Below are positions 1 to 8,461 of a stretch of DNA of 32,927 nt, piece by piece. Each line of letters opens with the position of its first letter. The first letter of the stretch is position 1. A model generated the notes under the pieces. The model had not been told where the DNA came from, did not search any database, and was given only the letters and a program-made list of their open reading frames with translations. This stretch comes from an uncultured Carboxylicivirga sp. GTDB lineage: Bacteria; Bacteroidota; Bacteroidia; Bacteroidales; Marinilabiliaceae. The position numbers were made by a program, and so were the translations under genes. Location of the stretch: positions 1 through 32,927 of the forward strand of contig CANNEA010000014.1 in NCBI GenBank assembly GCA_947503525.1. Direction: 5' to 3'.

Positions 1-51
1 TTTAGTTCCTTTATTCATAACATTACTTTTTGTGTAACGCTATTTCAGGAC
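1..51 (+). other. Possible 3' tail of an upstream plus-strand gene (very uncertain)
   Basis: The first plus-strand frame is open from base 1 to a TAG at 52-54, only 17 codons, and a strong hairpin terminator follows at 71-103. This would fit the last codons of a gene entering from the left. Seventeen open codons are expected by chance often enough that this is only a suggestion; the terminator could equally serve a gene on the other strand. Confidence 0.15.
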
Positions 52-70
52 TAGACATTCAATAGATAAA

Positions 71-103
71 AAAAGCGCAGAACTTAATAAGTTCTGCGCT
101 TTT
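71..103. terminator. Hairpin terminator, works in either direction
   Basis: A perfect 13-bp inverted repeat has arms 71-83 and 91-103, a 7-base loop, and A/T ends that provide a U tract on both strands (T run through 106 on plus; A run from 68 for minus). It most likely ends a gene lying to the left of the window on the plus strand. Confidence 0.8.
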
Positions 104-110
104 TTTATGC

Positions 111-570
111 CATATCCATTTTTATAATACAAGGGACCAATTTATAAAAATCAATAACAGTCTTCTAATGTATTTCTACTTCTTTCTATATGCTAACTGA
201 AACATTCTATTTATTATATTACTCGTTCTGTTTTATTTGCTTTTATGTCTAATTTCTATAGTTTGTATTCTATTTGTTAATTCTATTTTTCTTTTCTCTA
301 TATCTTCTTTCTGTTTTTCTTCTGTTCAGCTACATTTTCATTTTAGATTGCTTTTTTAGTATGTAGATTATTCCTCTTTAATATATAAACTACAGATTAG
401 CTCGTATATAATCATTAATCTCTATTACTTCCTAAAGACATCAATAAGCAAACATTATCATTATTCAGTAAGCCGCTTTTACATCTTAGAATGCGAATTA
501 AAGACATATCACTAAGAATCGCTACCTCACACCTAAAACGAATAGAAAACAAGCTGAATAGCCCATTATT
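111..570. other. AT-rich intergenic region with a polypyrimidine (plus) / polypurine (minus) stretch; no gene seen
   Basis: About 460 bases between two terminators carry no convincing gene. Bases 171-360 are strikingly T/C rich on the plus strand, so the minus strand is A/G rich. On the minus strand one frame stays open for about 30 codons (roughly 235-325) and would encode a Lys/Glu/Arg-rich helical stretch, but it has no start codon and stop codons flank it. Purine-rich strands stay open easily, so this may be composition alone or the remnant of a decayed gene. I see no RNA gene or phage or IS end here. Confidence 0.4.
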
Positions 571-576
571 TAGGCC

Positions 577-612
577 AAAAAAAAGACCGAATGTAACAAC
601 ACTCGGTCTTTT
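577..612 (-). terminator. Terminator of the dcw operon (after yqeY)
   Basis: A 10-bp stem with arms 581-590 and 603-612 reads on the minus strand as a hairpin followed by a run of eight T (complement of A577-A584). It lies about 20 bases beyond the stop of the yqeY-like gene and should end the 15.7-kb division and cell-wall transcript. Confidence 0.85.
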
Positions 613-630
613 CTTATATCCTTTTGGATT

Positions 631-1080
631 CTATCCCAGTAATTCCTTTACTACAACAGAAATATCTTTTCCGTCAGCCTTACCGGCCAATTCTTTAGAG
701 GCCATACCCATCACCTTGCCCATATCTTTCATCGAAGTGGCACCCACTTTATCCACAATAGCTTTTACGGCAAGCACCAACTCGTCTTTACTCATCTGAG
801 CCGGCAAATAACCCGATATAGCTTCCACTTCAGCTAATTCTTTTTCAGCCAAATCCTCACGATTCTGACCTTTAAACAATTCTGCTGCATCTCTGCGTTG
901 CTTAACCATCTTCTGAATGATCTTTACAACATCCGTATCAGTAACACTTCCTCCTGCACCAGAAGCCGATTTAGCTTCAATAATCTCTTTTTTAATACCA
1001 CGTAAGGCTTCCAGACGAATCTTATCCTTCGCCTTCATAGCTTCCTTAATGTGATCATTTATCGTTATTTCTAAACTCAT
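631..1080 (-). CDS. GatB/YqeY-domain protein
   Basis: The 149-residue protein is the usual length of stand-alone YqeY proteins, which resemble the C-terminal tRNA-interacting tail of GatB, the amidotransferase subunit that converts Glu-tRNA(Gln) or Asp-tRNA(Asn). The sequence is all helical and charged, with the N-terminal pattern INDHIKEAMKAKD and a C-terminal GMGKVMG-like stretch (here KDMGKVMGMASKEL) typical of the family. It starts 12 bases after the ftsZ stop and is followed by the operon terminator, so it is co-transcribed with division genes. Stand-alone YqeY proteins have no firmly established function; a role in tRNA binding is inferred only from homology. Family assignment is secure, function is not. 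Confidence 0.9.
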   Translation of the reverse strand: MSLEITINDHIKEAMKAKDKIRLEALRGIKKEIIEAKSASGAGGSVTDTDVVKIIQKMVKQRRDAAELFKGQNREDLAEKELAEVEAISGYLPAQMSKDELVLAVKAIVDKVGATSMKDMGKVMGMASKELAGKADGKDISVVVKELLG

Positions 1081-1092
1081 CTTTGTATCTCT

Positions 1093-2583
1093 TTAATCAA
1101 CATTATCATGTAAGTAAGGATTATCCCTACTGATTTTTGGTCCATTCTTCGGATCATCAGAAAGCGAGAAACGACTAACTTCTGCTTGTTGCTGAGTTGG
1201 CTGTTTCTTATTCTCTATCTGCATTTGCTTCCGCTTATATGCAGGCACATTTTCCATTTGCTCAATCATCCTCTCATCTTCCATATCCTCCTGCGACAAC
1301 TGCTTGCTTCCATAACCAGAAGCACTGCCGAAATCAGCAGACTCATTTCCCATTGGAGCATCATCCAAATGGAAAGTTTCAGGTTCAGCTTTAGGAGCAG
1401 GCGGCACTATCGGCTGATAATACTTATCAATTCTACTTTGCTTCTCCTTTTCGATCAATTCAAAATCGATAACCCTACCGCTTTCATCATCACCCGATGG
1501 GTTAGGAGCCACATTTTCTACAATGGCAGTATCAATGACTTCTCCATTTTCATCCAAGGAGAAACGTGTTACAGCTTCCTCTCTTTTCTTTTCCTGATGT
1601 TCAATTAATTGACCGGAAACAAAACCGGTTGCAATAATAGTAACACAGACCTGTCCTTCTAAAGAACTGTCTGTACCTGTACCCCATATGATGGAGGCAT
1701 TTTCGCCCACCATTTCCTGAACGTAATCGGTAATTTCACCCACCTCATCCATGGTTACTTCATCCCCACCAGATGTGATGTTCAGTAATATATTTTTAGC
1801 ACCTACAATATCATTGTTATTTAATAAAGGTGACTCTAATGAAGCCTGAATAGCATCAATGGCACGCTTTTCACCTTCAGCATAAGCAGATCCCATAATG
1901 GCAACACCACTGTCTTTCATCACCGTCTCCACATCAGCAAAATCCACGTTGATATAACCATGAACAGTAATAATCTCTGCAATACCTTTGGCGGCAGTTG
2001 CTAAAACATCATCAGCTTTTGAGAACGCGTTGGAAAGTTTTAAATCACCGAACATTTCACGTAAACGCTCATTATTAATAATTAATAATGAATCAACGTG
2101 TTTTTCCATTTCGGCAATACCATCAAGAGCTTGATTAATTCTTAATTTACCTTCGAAACGAAAAGGAATGGTTACGATACCAACTGTAAGTATTCCCATT
2201 TCTTTAGCCTTCTGAGCAATAATTGGAGCTGCACCAGTTCCGGTTCCTCCGCCCATACCAGCTGTTACAAAAACCATTTTAGTGTTTTGCTCCAAAACAG
2301 AAACAACATCCTCCAGGTTTTCAATGGCCGACTCACGTCCTTTATCAGGCCGGTTACCAGCACCTCTACCTTCGGTTAAAGATTCGCCCAACTGTATTTT
2401 CACAGGAACAGGACTCGTTTCCAGGGCTTGTGAATCAGTATTACAAACCACAAAACTTACATCTTTTATTCCAAGACCATACATGTAGTTGACAGCATTG
2501 CTACCTCCACCTCCAACACCAATAACCTTTATAATAGAAGAATTACTTAGTGGCATGTCAAAATTCATCAAATCGTCACTCAT
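1093..2583 (-). CDS. ftsZ: Cell division GTPase FtsZ
   Basis: FtsZ is the tubulin-like GTPase that polymerises into the Z ring at midcell. The 496-residue protein has an N-terminal glycine-rich loop (GVGGGGSNA, 22-30), the tubulin signature GGGTGTG (111-117) and a T7 synergy-loop region AFSKADDVL (186-194), so the GTPase core is intact. The core ends near residue 320 and is followed by a long, charged linker of about 170 residues. A motif resembling the usual C-terminal FtsA-binding peptide, VPAYKRKQ, sits at about 446-453 and is not terminal; another 43 residues follow, ending NPYLHDNVD. The gene lies 20 bases after ftsA, the normal partner arrangement. It is longer than the roughly 380-residue proteobacterial form; the extra length is all in the tail. 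Assignment is certain. Confidence 0.98.
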   Translation of the reverse strand: MSDDLMNFDMPLSNSSIIKVIGVGGGGSNAVNYMYGLGIKDVSFVVCNTDSQALETSPVPVKIQLGESLTEGRGAGNRPDKGRESAIENLEDVVSVLEQNTKMVFVTAGMGGGTGTGAAPIIAQKAKEMGILTVGIVTIPFRFEGKLRINQALDGIAEMEKHVDSLLIINNERLREMFGDLKLSNAFSKADDVLATAAKGIAEIITVHGYINVDFADVETVMKDSGVAIMGSAYAEGEKRAIDAIQASLESPLLNNNDIVGAKNILLNITSGGDEVTMDEVGEITDYVQEMVGENASIIWGTGTDSSLEGQVCVTIIATGFVSGQLIEHQEKKREEAVTRFSLDENGEVIDTAIVENVAPNPSGDDESGRVIDFELIEKEKQSRIDKYYQPIVPPAPKAEPETFHLDDAPMGNESADFGSASGYGSKQLSQEDMEDERMIEQMENVPAYKRKQMQIENKKQPTQQQAEVSRFSLSDDPKNGPKISRDNPYLHDNVD

Positions 2584-2603
2584 ATCCGTCCAATTTTTAC
2601 ACT

Positions 2604-3944
2604 CTACATTTCAACGTCTTTCTCATCAAAAATTGTCTCGATCTTTCGCTGCAATCCACTAAACAAATTGCCTGTCATATAATTGGCCTTTTCTTTCTTT
2701 GGACGCTCACGCCTGGCATTTCCCTTAACCTTTTGGTCTTGAGATGTTGGTTCAACCTCTCCAAACAATTCAGGTTCAATAATTTTACGTTTCGGACGTT
2801 CCATGGCACTTAACACCAATCCAATACTTGTTGAATAGTTAGGCAAATGTGCCATTTCAGGAAGATCACCTACAATAAACCTATCCGGTAATCCCATACG
2901 CACATCAAGCCCTGTACGGAACTTTATTAACTGCGGCAGATCCTTTAATAGAGCACCTCCACCAGTCAGTACAATACCGGCTCCAACCTTATCGTAGCAT
3001 CCCGAACTTTCAATCTGGAAATTAACGTAATCGATAATCTCCTCCATTCGAGCCTGGATAATATATGCTAAACTTTTAAATGAAATCTCTTTAGGTTCCC
3101 ATCCCGACATACCCGGAATAGTAACTACCATGTCTTCTCGAGCCAAATCACCCATGGCAGAGCCAAACTGTATTTTTAAGGATTCAGCTTGTTTATAAAG
3201 AACAGAGCATCCTTCTTTAATATCGGAAGTCACAACATTGCCGCCAAAAGGAATAACAGCAGTATGGTGAATGATTCCGTCGTAGAATACAGCTACATCT
3301 GTGGTTCCTCCACCTATGTCAACCAAAACAACTCCAGCTTCTTTTTCTTCCTCAGTCAATACACTTTTCGAAGATGCAAGTGGCTCAAGAATCAAGTCGT
3401 TAAGTTGCAATGCCACTCTATGAATACACTTCTCAATGTTTTTAACTGATGCAATACGTCCAAGTACGATATGAAAGTTACCTTCCAATCTACGACCTGA
3501 CATACCTACCGGGTTTTTTACTCCCATTTCATTATCCACAATATAATCCTGCGGTATAACATGCATTATTTTTTCACCTGCCTCAACCGGAATTTTATAG
3601 TTGTCATCAAACAGTTGATCAACATCTTTTTGATTGATCTCCAAACCTGTTTCAATAAAACGGTAACCTCTATTACGCAAGCTTTTGATATGCTGGCCAG
3701 CAATTCCAACATAAACATCAGTTAAAGTGATATCTAGTTTCTCTTCTATTTTTGAAACAGCTTGTTTAATTGAAGCTACTGTTTCATCAATATTTAATAC
3801 CACACCGCGCTTAACACCTATTGATGGAACTTGCTCCATTCCCAATAGCCGGAGTTTGCCATCTTCGGTTTTACGCCCTACGATGGCTACAATTTTTGTA
3901 GTACCGATATCGATGGCCGCAATAATGTTAGGTTCTTGATTCAT
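2604..3944 (-). CDS. ftsA: Cell division protein FtsA, membrane anchor of the Z ring
   Basis: FtsA is an actin-fold ATPase that tethers FtsZ to the inner membrane and recruits later division proteins. Actin-family phosphate loops are visible: DIGTTKIVAIVG (12-23) and DIGGGTTD (209-216), with the FtsA-specific SHS2/1C domain between them. The last 21 residues (426-446, beginning NLFSGL and containing RKIETIF) form an amphipathic helix of the kind that inserts into the membrane. A basic linker rich in Lys/Arg/Glu precedes it (about 395-425). At 446 residues it is slightly longer than E. coli FtsA (420), explained by that linker. It starts 4 bases after ftsQ and lies directly upstream of ftsZ. 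Confidence 0.97.
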   Translation of the reverse strand: MNQEPNIIAAIDIGTTKIVAIVGRKTEDGKLRLLGMEQVPSIGVKRGVVLNIDETVASIKQAVSKIEEKLDITLTDVYVGIAGQHIKSLRNRGYRFIETGLEINQKDVDQLFDDNYKIPVEAGEKIMHVIPQDYIVDNEMGVKNPVGMSGRRLEGNFHIVLGRIASVKNIEKCIHRVALQLNDLILEPLASSKSVLTEEEKEAGVVLVDIGGGTTDVAVFYDGIIHHTAVIPFGGNVVTSDIKEGCSVLYKQAESLKIQFGSAMGDLAREDMVVTIPGMSGWEPKEISFKSLAYIIQARMEEIIDYVNFQIESSGCYDKVGAGIVLTGGGALLKDLPQLIKFRTGLDVRMGLPDRFIVGDLPEMAHLPNYSTSIGLVLSAMERPKRKIIEPELFGEVEPTSQDQKVKGNARRERPKKEKANYMTGNLFSGLQRKIETIFDEKDVEM

Positions 3945-3948
3945 ACAA

Positions 3949-4677
3949 CTATCCTTTTGTGCAAACGACTTGCCCTTTATATTTTAAATTGACTCTTTTA
4001 TACATATTCCACTCACGCGATTCCCATCCCGTTTTATACAAAGCTCTTAGATTTCGAAACTTTGCATCCATTCTATCTAAACCTCCAAACTCTATCAGAT
4101 GATCTCCAACCCTGGGAACCATGATAAATTCACCTTTGCTGTCCACAAAAATTTGCTCAATCTGAGCTTTCCAAAACTCATCTTCAACAATCACCTGCGA
4201 CAATTGCACCAACTCGTCTATCGAAGCTAGTTTTCTTATATTGCCATTGGCCACCAAAGTGTGAGCTGAATGATTTTTAAACAAAGGCATCTTCTTTCCA
4301 TTGGTATCAAGGTAATAGGATGAATTTCCATCAAATACCCTGAGCATTGGTTCGCGCTGTGCAATATCTATATGCAAAGCACCACCATATGTAAAATACA
4401 CTTCACACGACTCAATTGCCGGATGCTTGGTGTAGAACAATTCCATTTCTTCGCAATTGACATCTGAAACCTTACGCCCAAGAATACCAGGGTACTTTTC
4501 AAGCGTCAAATCACCTATCTCATCCCGACTTATGAACTGATTAGCAACACTATCACGAATAGCCGGAATAATCTCTCCGCAAAGCACCTGATTCTTACTC
4601 ACAGAAACAAATGAGAATATAATCGGGAAGTAAATCACGATTAAGGCTACAATTGCTATGTTCTTCCAACGCTTCAT
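3949..4677 (-). CDS. ftsQ: Cell division protein FtsQ (DivIB), single-pass membrane protein
   Basis: FtsQ is a bitopic protein of the divisome that links early ring proteins to the FtsW/FtsI synthase. From the chosen start (MKRWKNIAIV) a short basic cytoplasmic tail is followed by one membrane helix at about residues 6-25, then a periplasmic part with a POTRA-like segment (ESCEVYFTYGGALHIDIAQREP) and the FtsQ beta domain. An in-frame ATG six codons upstream (4695) would add MCLNSN; I prefer 4677 because it puts the basic residues and helix directly at the N-terminus. Sequence conservation in FtsQ is low, so the call rests on size, topology and position between murC and ftsA. The gap to murC is the largest in the operon. 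Confidence 0.92.
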   Translation of the reverse strand: MKRWKNIAIVALIVIYFPIIFSFVSVSKNQVLCGEIIPAIRDSVANQFISRDEIGDLTLEKYPGILGRKVSDVNCEEMELFYTKHPAIESCEVYFTYGGALHIDIAQREPMLRVFDGNSSYYLDTNGKKMPLFKNHSAHTLVANGNIRKLASIDELVQLSQVIVEDEFWKAQIEQIFVDSKGEFIMVPRVGDHLIEFGGLDRMDAKFRNLRALYKTGWESREWNMYKRVNLKYKGQVVCTKG

Positions 4678-4705
4678 GTTGCTATTCAAACACATTTATA
4701 CCGTT

Positions 4706-4737
4706 TAAATATAACTTTTTCAATAACCAAACTTCAA
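4706..4737 (-). promoter_or_regulatory. Candidate internal promoter for ftsQ-ftsA-ftsZ-yqeY
   Basis: On the minus strand a TTG (4737-4735) is followed after 21 bases by TATATTTA (4713-4706), one mismatch from the Bacteroidota -7 box TAnnTTTG. It sits in the only sizeable gap of the operon and would start transcription about 20-30 bases before ftsQ. The match is imperfect and the region is AT-rich, so this is tentative. Confidence 0.35.
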
Positions 4738-4777
4738 CCTGATATGTAATATTTATTAACAATTTGTCAAAAGTGTA

Positions 4778-6163
4778 TTAATTGCTGATAAATTGATTTA
4801 ATTCCCTCTCCAACTCCGGCACTTTCTTATCTATATCTCCTGCTCCAAGTGTTAAAATTACTTCAGGCACATCCTTCTTTAATTCCTCAATTAATTCTAT
4901 ATATGAGACAATCTTAGCCTTACCTTCACTCATACGATCAAGAATAATTCTTGAAGATACACCTTCAATTGCTTCCTCTCTGGCAGGATAAATATCAAAA
5001 AGGTATACTTTATCACATTGATCCAATGCCTCAGCAAAACCCTCAACAAAATCGCGGGTTCTGGTATATAAATGCGGTTGAAACACCACAGTAATCTTAC
5101 GATTAGGATAGATGGCTTTTACTGAATTAACCGTGGCATTAATCTCTTCAGGATGATGCGCGTAATCATCGATATAAACCAAAGATTCGTTTTGAATGCG
5201 ATACTCAAAACGCCTTTTAATGCCAGCAAACTCCGGTAATGCCACCCGCAATTCTTCTTCCCTTGCTCCTGCCAATAAAGCCAAACCAAGTGCTCCAACG
5301 GCATTTTCAACATTAACCAAACCCGGCACACCCATTTTTAGTCCTTCAATTAACCCAAATGGACTATTCAAGTTGAATTGATAAAATCCATCGATCAATT
5401 TTAAATCAACAGGATGAAAATCACCTTCTTCTTCAACCGAATAAGTAAACAATTCTATTGTATCATCCGGTTCATCGATAGCTAGTCCACACTTATACAG
5501 GAGAGCTCCTCCGACATTTATCAATCCTATAAATTGATTAAAGGCCTCATAAACCTTTGACTCATCTCCGTAAATATCCAGATGATCAGCATCCATCGCA
5601 GATATTAAAGCGAATTGTGGCTTTAAATTCAAAAACGAACGATCAAATTCATCGGCTTCCAGCACAACAAAAGATGAATCTTTATCATGAAGAAAATTGG
5701 TCGCATAATTACGTGTGATCCCACCCAAAAAGGCACTACAACCAACTTCTGATTGAGTCAATAAGTGAGATGTCATACTTGAGATAGTGGTTTTACCATG
5801 AGTCCCTGCAACACAAACACCTTGCATTCCATGAGTCAACAAACCCAATACTTCAGCACGTTTTTTAACTTCAAAATCATTTTTTAAAAAGTAATTTAAT
5901 TCAGAATGATTTGAAGGTACAGCTGGTGTATAAACCACCAGGCATGTTGATTTATCTTTGTAACAATCATGTATTAAATCAACAGAATCCTCATAATGCA
6001 CTTCTATCCCTTCGGCTTGGAGAGTTTGAGTAAGCTCGGTAGATGTTCGATCATAACCCGCCACACTTTTGCCTTCACTTTTAAAGAAGCGAGCCAAAGC
6101 ACTCATCCCTATTCCTCCAACACCAATAAAATAGACACTCTTTACTACATCTAAGTGCATCAT
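4778..6163 (-). CDS. murC: UDP-N-acetylmuramate--L-alanine ligase MurC
   Basis: MurC adds L-Ala to UDP-MurNAc in the cytoplasm, the first amino acid of the peptidoglycan stem peptide, using ATP. The 461-residue protein has the N-terminal UDP-binding loop FIGVGGIGMSALA (12-24), the ATP loop AGTHGKTT (119-126), the Mur-ligase segment EADEFDRSF and the C-terminal YIDDYAHHPEEI motif, all in family order and at the usual length. The start codon overlaps the murG stop by one base (TAATG), and there is a second ATG directly after it (MM), so the exact first residue is ambiguous by one. It precedes ftsQ, as in most dcw clusters. Confidence 0.98.
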   Translation of the reverse strand: MMHLDVVKSVYFIGVGGIGMSALARFFKSEGKSVAGYDRTSTELTQTLQAEGIEVHYEDSVDLIHDCYKDKSTCLVVYTPAVPSNHSELNYFLKNDFEVKKRAEVLGLLTHGMQGVCVAGTHGKTTISSMTSHLLTQSEVGCSAFLGGITRNYATNFLHDKDSSFVVLEADEFDRSFLNLKPQFALISAMDADHLDIYGDESKVYEAFNQFIGLINVGGALLYKCGLAIDEPDDTIELFTYSVEEEGDFHPVDLKLIDGFYQFNLNSPFGLIEGLKMGVPGLVNVENAVGALGLALLAGAREEELRVALPEFAGIKRRFEYRIQNESLVYIDDYAHHPEEINATVNSVKAIYPNRKITVVFQPHLYTRTRDFVEGFAEALDQCDKVYLFDIYPAREEAIEGVSSRIILDRMSEGKAKIVSYIELIEELKKDVPEVILTLGAGDIDKKVPELERELNQFISN

Positions 6164-7263
6164 TATTTTTTATTTTTAGCCAAGTCTATTACTTCATTCG
6201 CAATATCAATGGCAGCATTAGGCTTAGCCATCGTTTTAATATTATCTGATAAGGCATGACACTTATCTTCATTTTTTGCCAAACTTGTTGCCTCCACAAT
6301 CAACTTATTCACATCAGTATCTTTAATCATCATGGCAGCATCTTTATTCACCAAAGCCATTGCATTTTTGGTTTGATGATCTTCAGACACATTAGGCGAC
6401 GGAATAAAAATACTTGGCTTTGCCAGAAGCGCTAACTCAGAAATTGAACTTGCACCAGCCCTTGATACTACCACATCAGAAATAGCAAATGCCATATCCA
6501 TTCTTGAAATAAAATCCGTCACTAACACTCTAGCCTTTAACAATTCAGGCAGTTTAGACTTCATTTCCTCAAAATAGAACTTACCGGTTTGCCAAATTAC
6601 CTGACAATCTTCAGGTAATTGATCAATACCAGCTAATATTCCATTATTAACAGAACGAGCACCAAGACTACCTCCAATTACAAGAATTGTTTTCTTGTTG
6701 ACATCCAGATTCCAAAATTCGGCTGCCTCTTTTTTATCAACTTCTGATAAAAGGTTATTCCGAACAGGATTGCCCGTGATTAATATTTTTTTCTTATTAA
6801 AAAAGCGCTCCATATTTTCATAGGCAACACATATCTTTCTGGCCTTTTTGGCAAGGATTCTATTGGTAACTCCAGGAAAGGAGTTTTGCTCTTGCAATAA
6901 AGTTGGGATACCTGATCTTGACGCAATACGAAGAACAGGTCCGCTGGCATAACCACCAACCCCAACAACAACATCAGGTTTAAAGTCATTAATTATCTTC
7001 TTAGCCTTCTGCAGACTATTGATTAACTTAAATGGGAAAGACAGATTACGCAAAGTCAACTTCCGTTGAAATCCGGCAACAGGTAAGCCTACAATTTTAT
7101 ATCCGGCAGCGGGCACTTTTTCCATCTCCATTTTCCCTTCCGCGCCAACAAATAATATTTCAGTTTCAGGTAATAACTTCTTTACTGCATTAGCTATTGA
7201 TATGGCCGGGAAGATATGTCCTCCTGTTCCACCTCCACTGATTATTACTTTCAAATTACTCAT
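6163..7263 (-). CDS. murG: UDP-GlcNAc:lipid I N-acetylglucosaminyltransferase MurG
   Basis: MurG transfers GlcNAc from UDP-GlcNAc to lipid I on the inner face of the membrane, giving lipid II. The 366-residue sequence begins with the glycine-rich loop SGGGTGGHIFPA (9-20), has a second loop VIGGSLGARSVN in the C-terminal domain, and the UDP-GlcNAc-binding signature SRAGASSISELALLAKPSI. Length is standard. It overlaps ftsW by 4 bases (ATGA) and murC by 1 base, which implies translational coupling of the lipid II steps with the flippase/polymerase-side gene ftsW. Confidence 0.98.
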   Translation of the reverse strand: MSNLKVIISGGGTGGHIFPAISIANAVKKLLPETEILFVGAEGKMEMEKVPAAGYKIVGLPVAGFQRKLTLRNLSFPFKLINSLQKAKKIINDFKPDVVVGVGGYASGPVLRIASRSGIPTLLQEQNSFPGVTNRILAKKARKICVAYENMERFFNKKKILITGNPVRNNLLSEVDKKEAAEFWNLDVNKKTILVIGGSLGARSVNNGILAGIDQLPEDCQVIWQTGKFYFEEMKSKLPELLKARVLVTDFISRMDMAFAISDVVVSRAGASSISELALLAKPSIFIPSPNVSEDHQTKNAMALVNKDAAMMIKDTDVNKLIVEATSLAKNEDKCHALSDNIKTMAKPNAAIDIANEVIDLAKNKK

Positions 7264-8450
7264 GCTTCTACTGTTTTTTCACTTTCTTCTGCATCAAGTG
7301 CAGCTTTTTCCTGAATATTATTCCGGCTAACACTTAGAATGGCTCCCAATGCCAGACAGGTAAATAAAGTTGAAGTACCTCCCATACTGACTAATGGCAA
7401 AGGCTGTCCTGTTACAGGAAAAACTCCAACAGCTACACCCATATTGATAAAGGCCTGAACCGACAAAAGGGTGGCCAGACCAACAACTAAGAATGCCGGA
7501 AAGGTCCGCGTACTTGCCCTGACTATAACTCCAGATCTAAACAACAATATTAAATAGGCCAACATGACCATTATGGCTCCAAAAACACCAAACTCCTCGG
7601 TAATAATGGCGTAAACAAAATCACTATATGGATGAGGCAAAAAATAGCGTTGTTGACTATTTCCAGGACCTTTGCCCATAAAACCTCCTGTTGCAATAGC
7701 CATCTTAGAACGCTCAGCCTGATAGTCTGCGGTACTTGTTCCGCTATCGCTCTCATCAACCTGGAAATGCCTCTCTATTCTGGCCTTCCAGGTTCCTGCT
7801 CTGTGTAAAAAAGGTAAGTATTCAGCCGAAAAAATAACTATTGTCACAAATAATAGGATTGCACCTACTGTACCCAAAATATATTTGAGCGAAACACGTC
7901 CGATGAACATTACAATCAGCGCTGTAGCACCAATTAAACCGGCAGTTGAAAAATCATCTTTGAATATAAGACCACATACAATGGCCACATGAATCATAAT
8001 TGGCTTGAAGGCCTCATCAGCAGAATAATCATCACTTTGATGCTGCGCCAACACTTTGGCTATATACATCATCAAGGCAAGTTTAGCCAACTCCGATGGC
8101 TGAAATGATATTCCAACAACCGGCACAGTCAACCAACGACTGGCTTGATTCAGACTATCCCCCGTAAACAATGTTATCACTAATAGGGCAATAGAAAAAT
8201 ATAAAAAAGCCGTTGCAAATCGCGCAAACCACTTATAGTGCATATGATGTACAGCAATGATAATTGCAATACCAGCCATTAAAAACTTAGCGTGTCTGAA
8301 AAGATAGAAAATCGCGTTTCCATCATGATGTTTATATGCTAAATTACCGGTTGCACTATAAACTACCAGACTAGAGAATACCGCCAAAGCAATAATGACA
8401 TACCAAATAATTCTGTCGCCCTTAATATATTTTCTAATCGCTTCGTTCAT
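7260..8450 (-). CDS. ftsW: Septal peptidoglycan glycosyltransferase FtsW (SEDS family)
   Basis: FtsW is a polytopic SEDS protein that polymerises glycan strands from lipid II at the septum together with its partner FtsI. The 396-residue protein is very hydrophobic with about ten predicted membrane helices. Family signatures are present: FQPSELAKLALMMYIA after the fourth helix region, the large extracytoplasmic loop with the GKGPGNSQQRYFLPHPYSDFVY segment, and the C-terminal PLPLVSMGGTS. An acidic tail (DAEESEKTVEA) ends the protein. Its position between murD and murG within the dcw cluster, with ftsI upstream, favours FtsW over the elongation homologue RodA. Confidence 0.97.
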   Translation of the reverse strand: MNEAIRKYIKGDRIIWYVIIALAVFSSLVVYSATGNLAYKHHDGNAIFYLFRHAKFLMAGIAIIIAVHHMHYKWFARFATAFLYFSIALLVITLFTGDSLNQASRWLTVPVVGISFQPSELAKLALMMYIAKVLAQHQSDDYSADEAFKPIMIHVAIVCGLIFKDDFSTAGLIGATALIVMFIGRVSLKYILGTVGAILLFVTIVIFSAEYLPFLHRAGTWKARIERHFQVDESDSGTSTADYQAERSKMAIATGGFMGKGPGNSQQRYFLPHPYSDFVYAIITEEFGVFGAIMVMLAYLILLFRSGVIVRASTRTFPAFLVVGLATLLSVQAFINMGVAVGVFPVTGQPLPLVSMGGTSTLFTCLALGAILSVSRNNIQEKAALDAEESEKTVEA

Positions 8451-8461
8451 TCAAATCATTC

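Noticed and set aside
491-799. 102-codon plus-strand open frame
   Set aside because: It runs through the operon terminator and antisense to the conserved yqeY gene.
1186-1608. 140-codon plus-strand open frame
   Set aside because: Antisense shadow of the ftsZ linker region with low-complexity composition.
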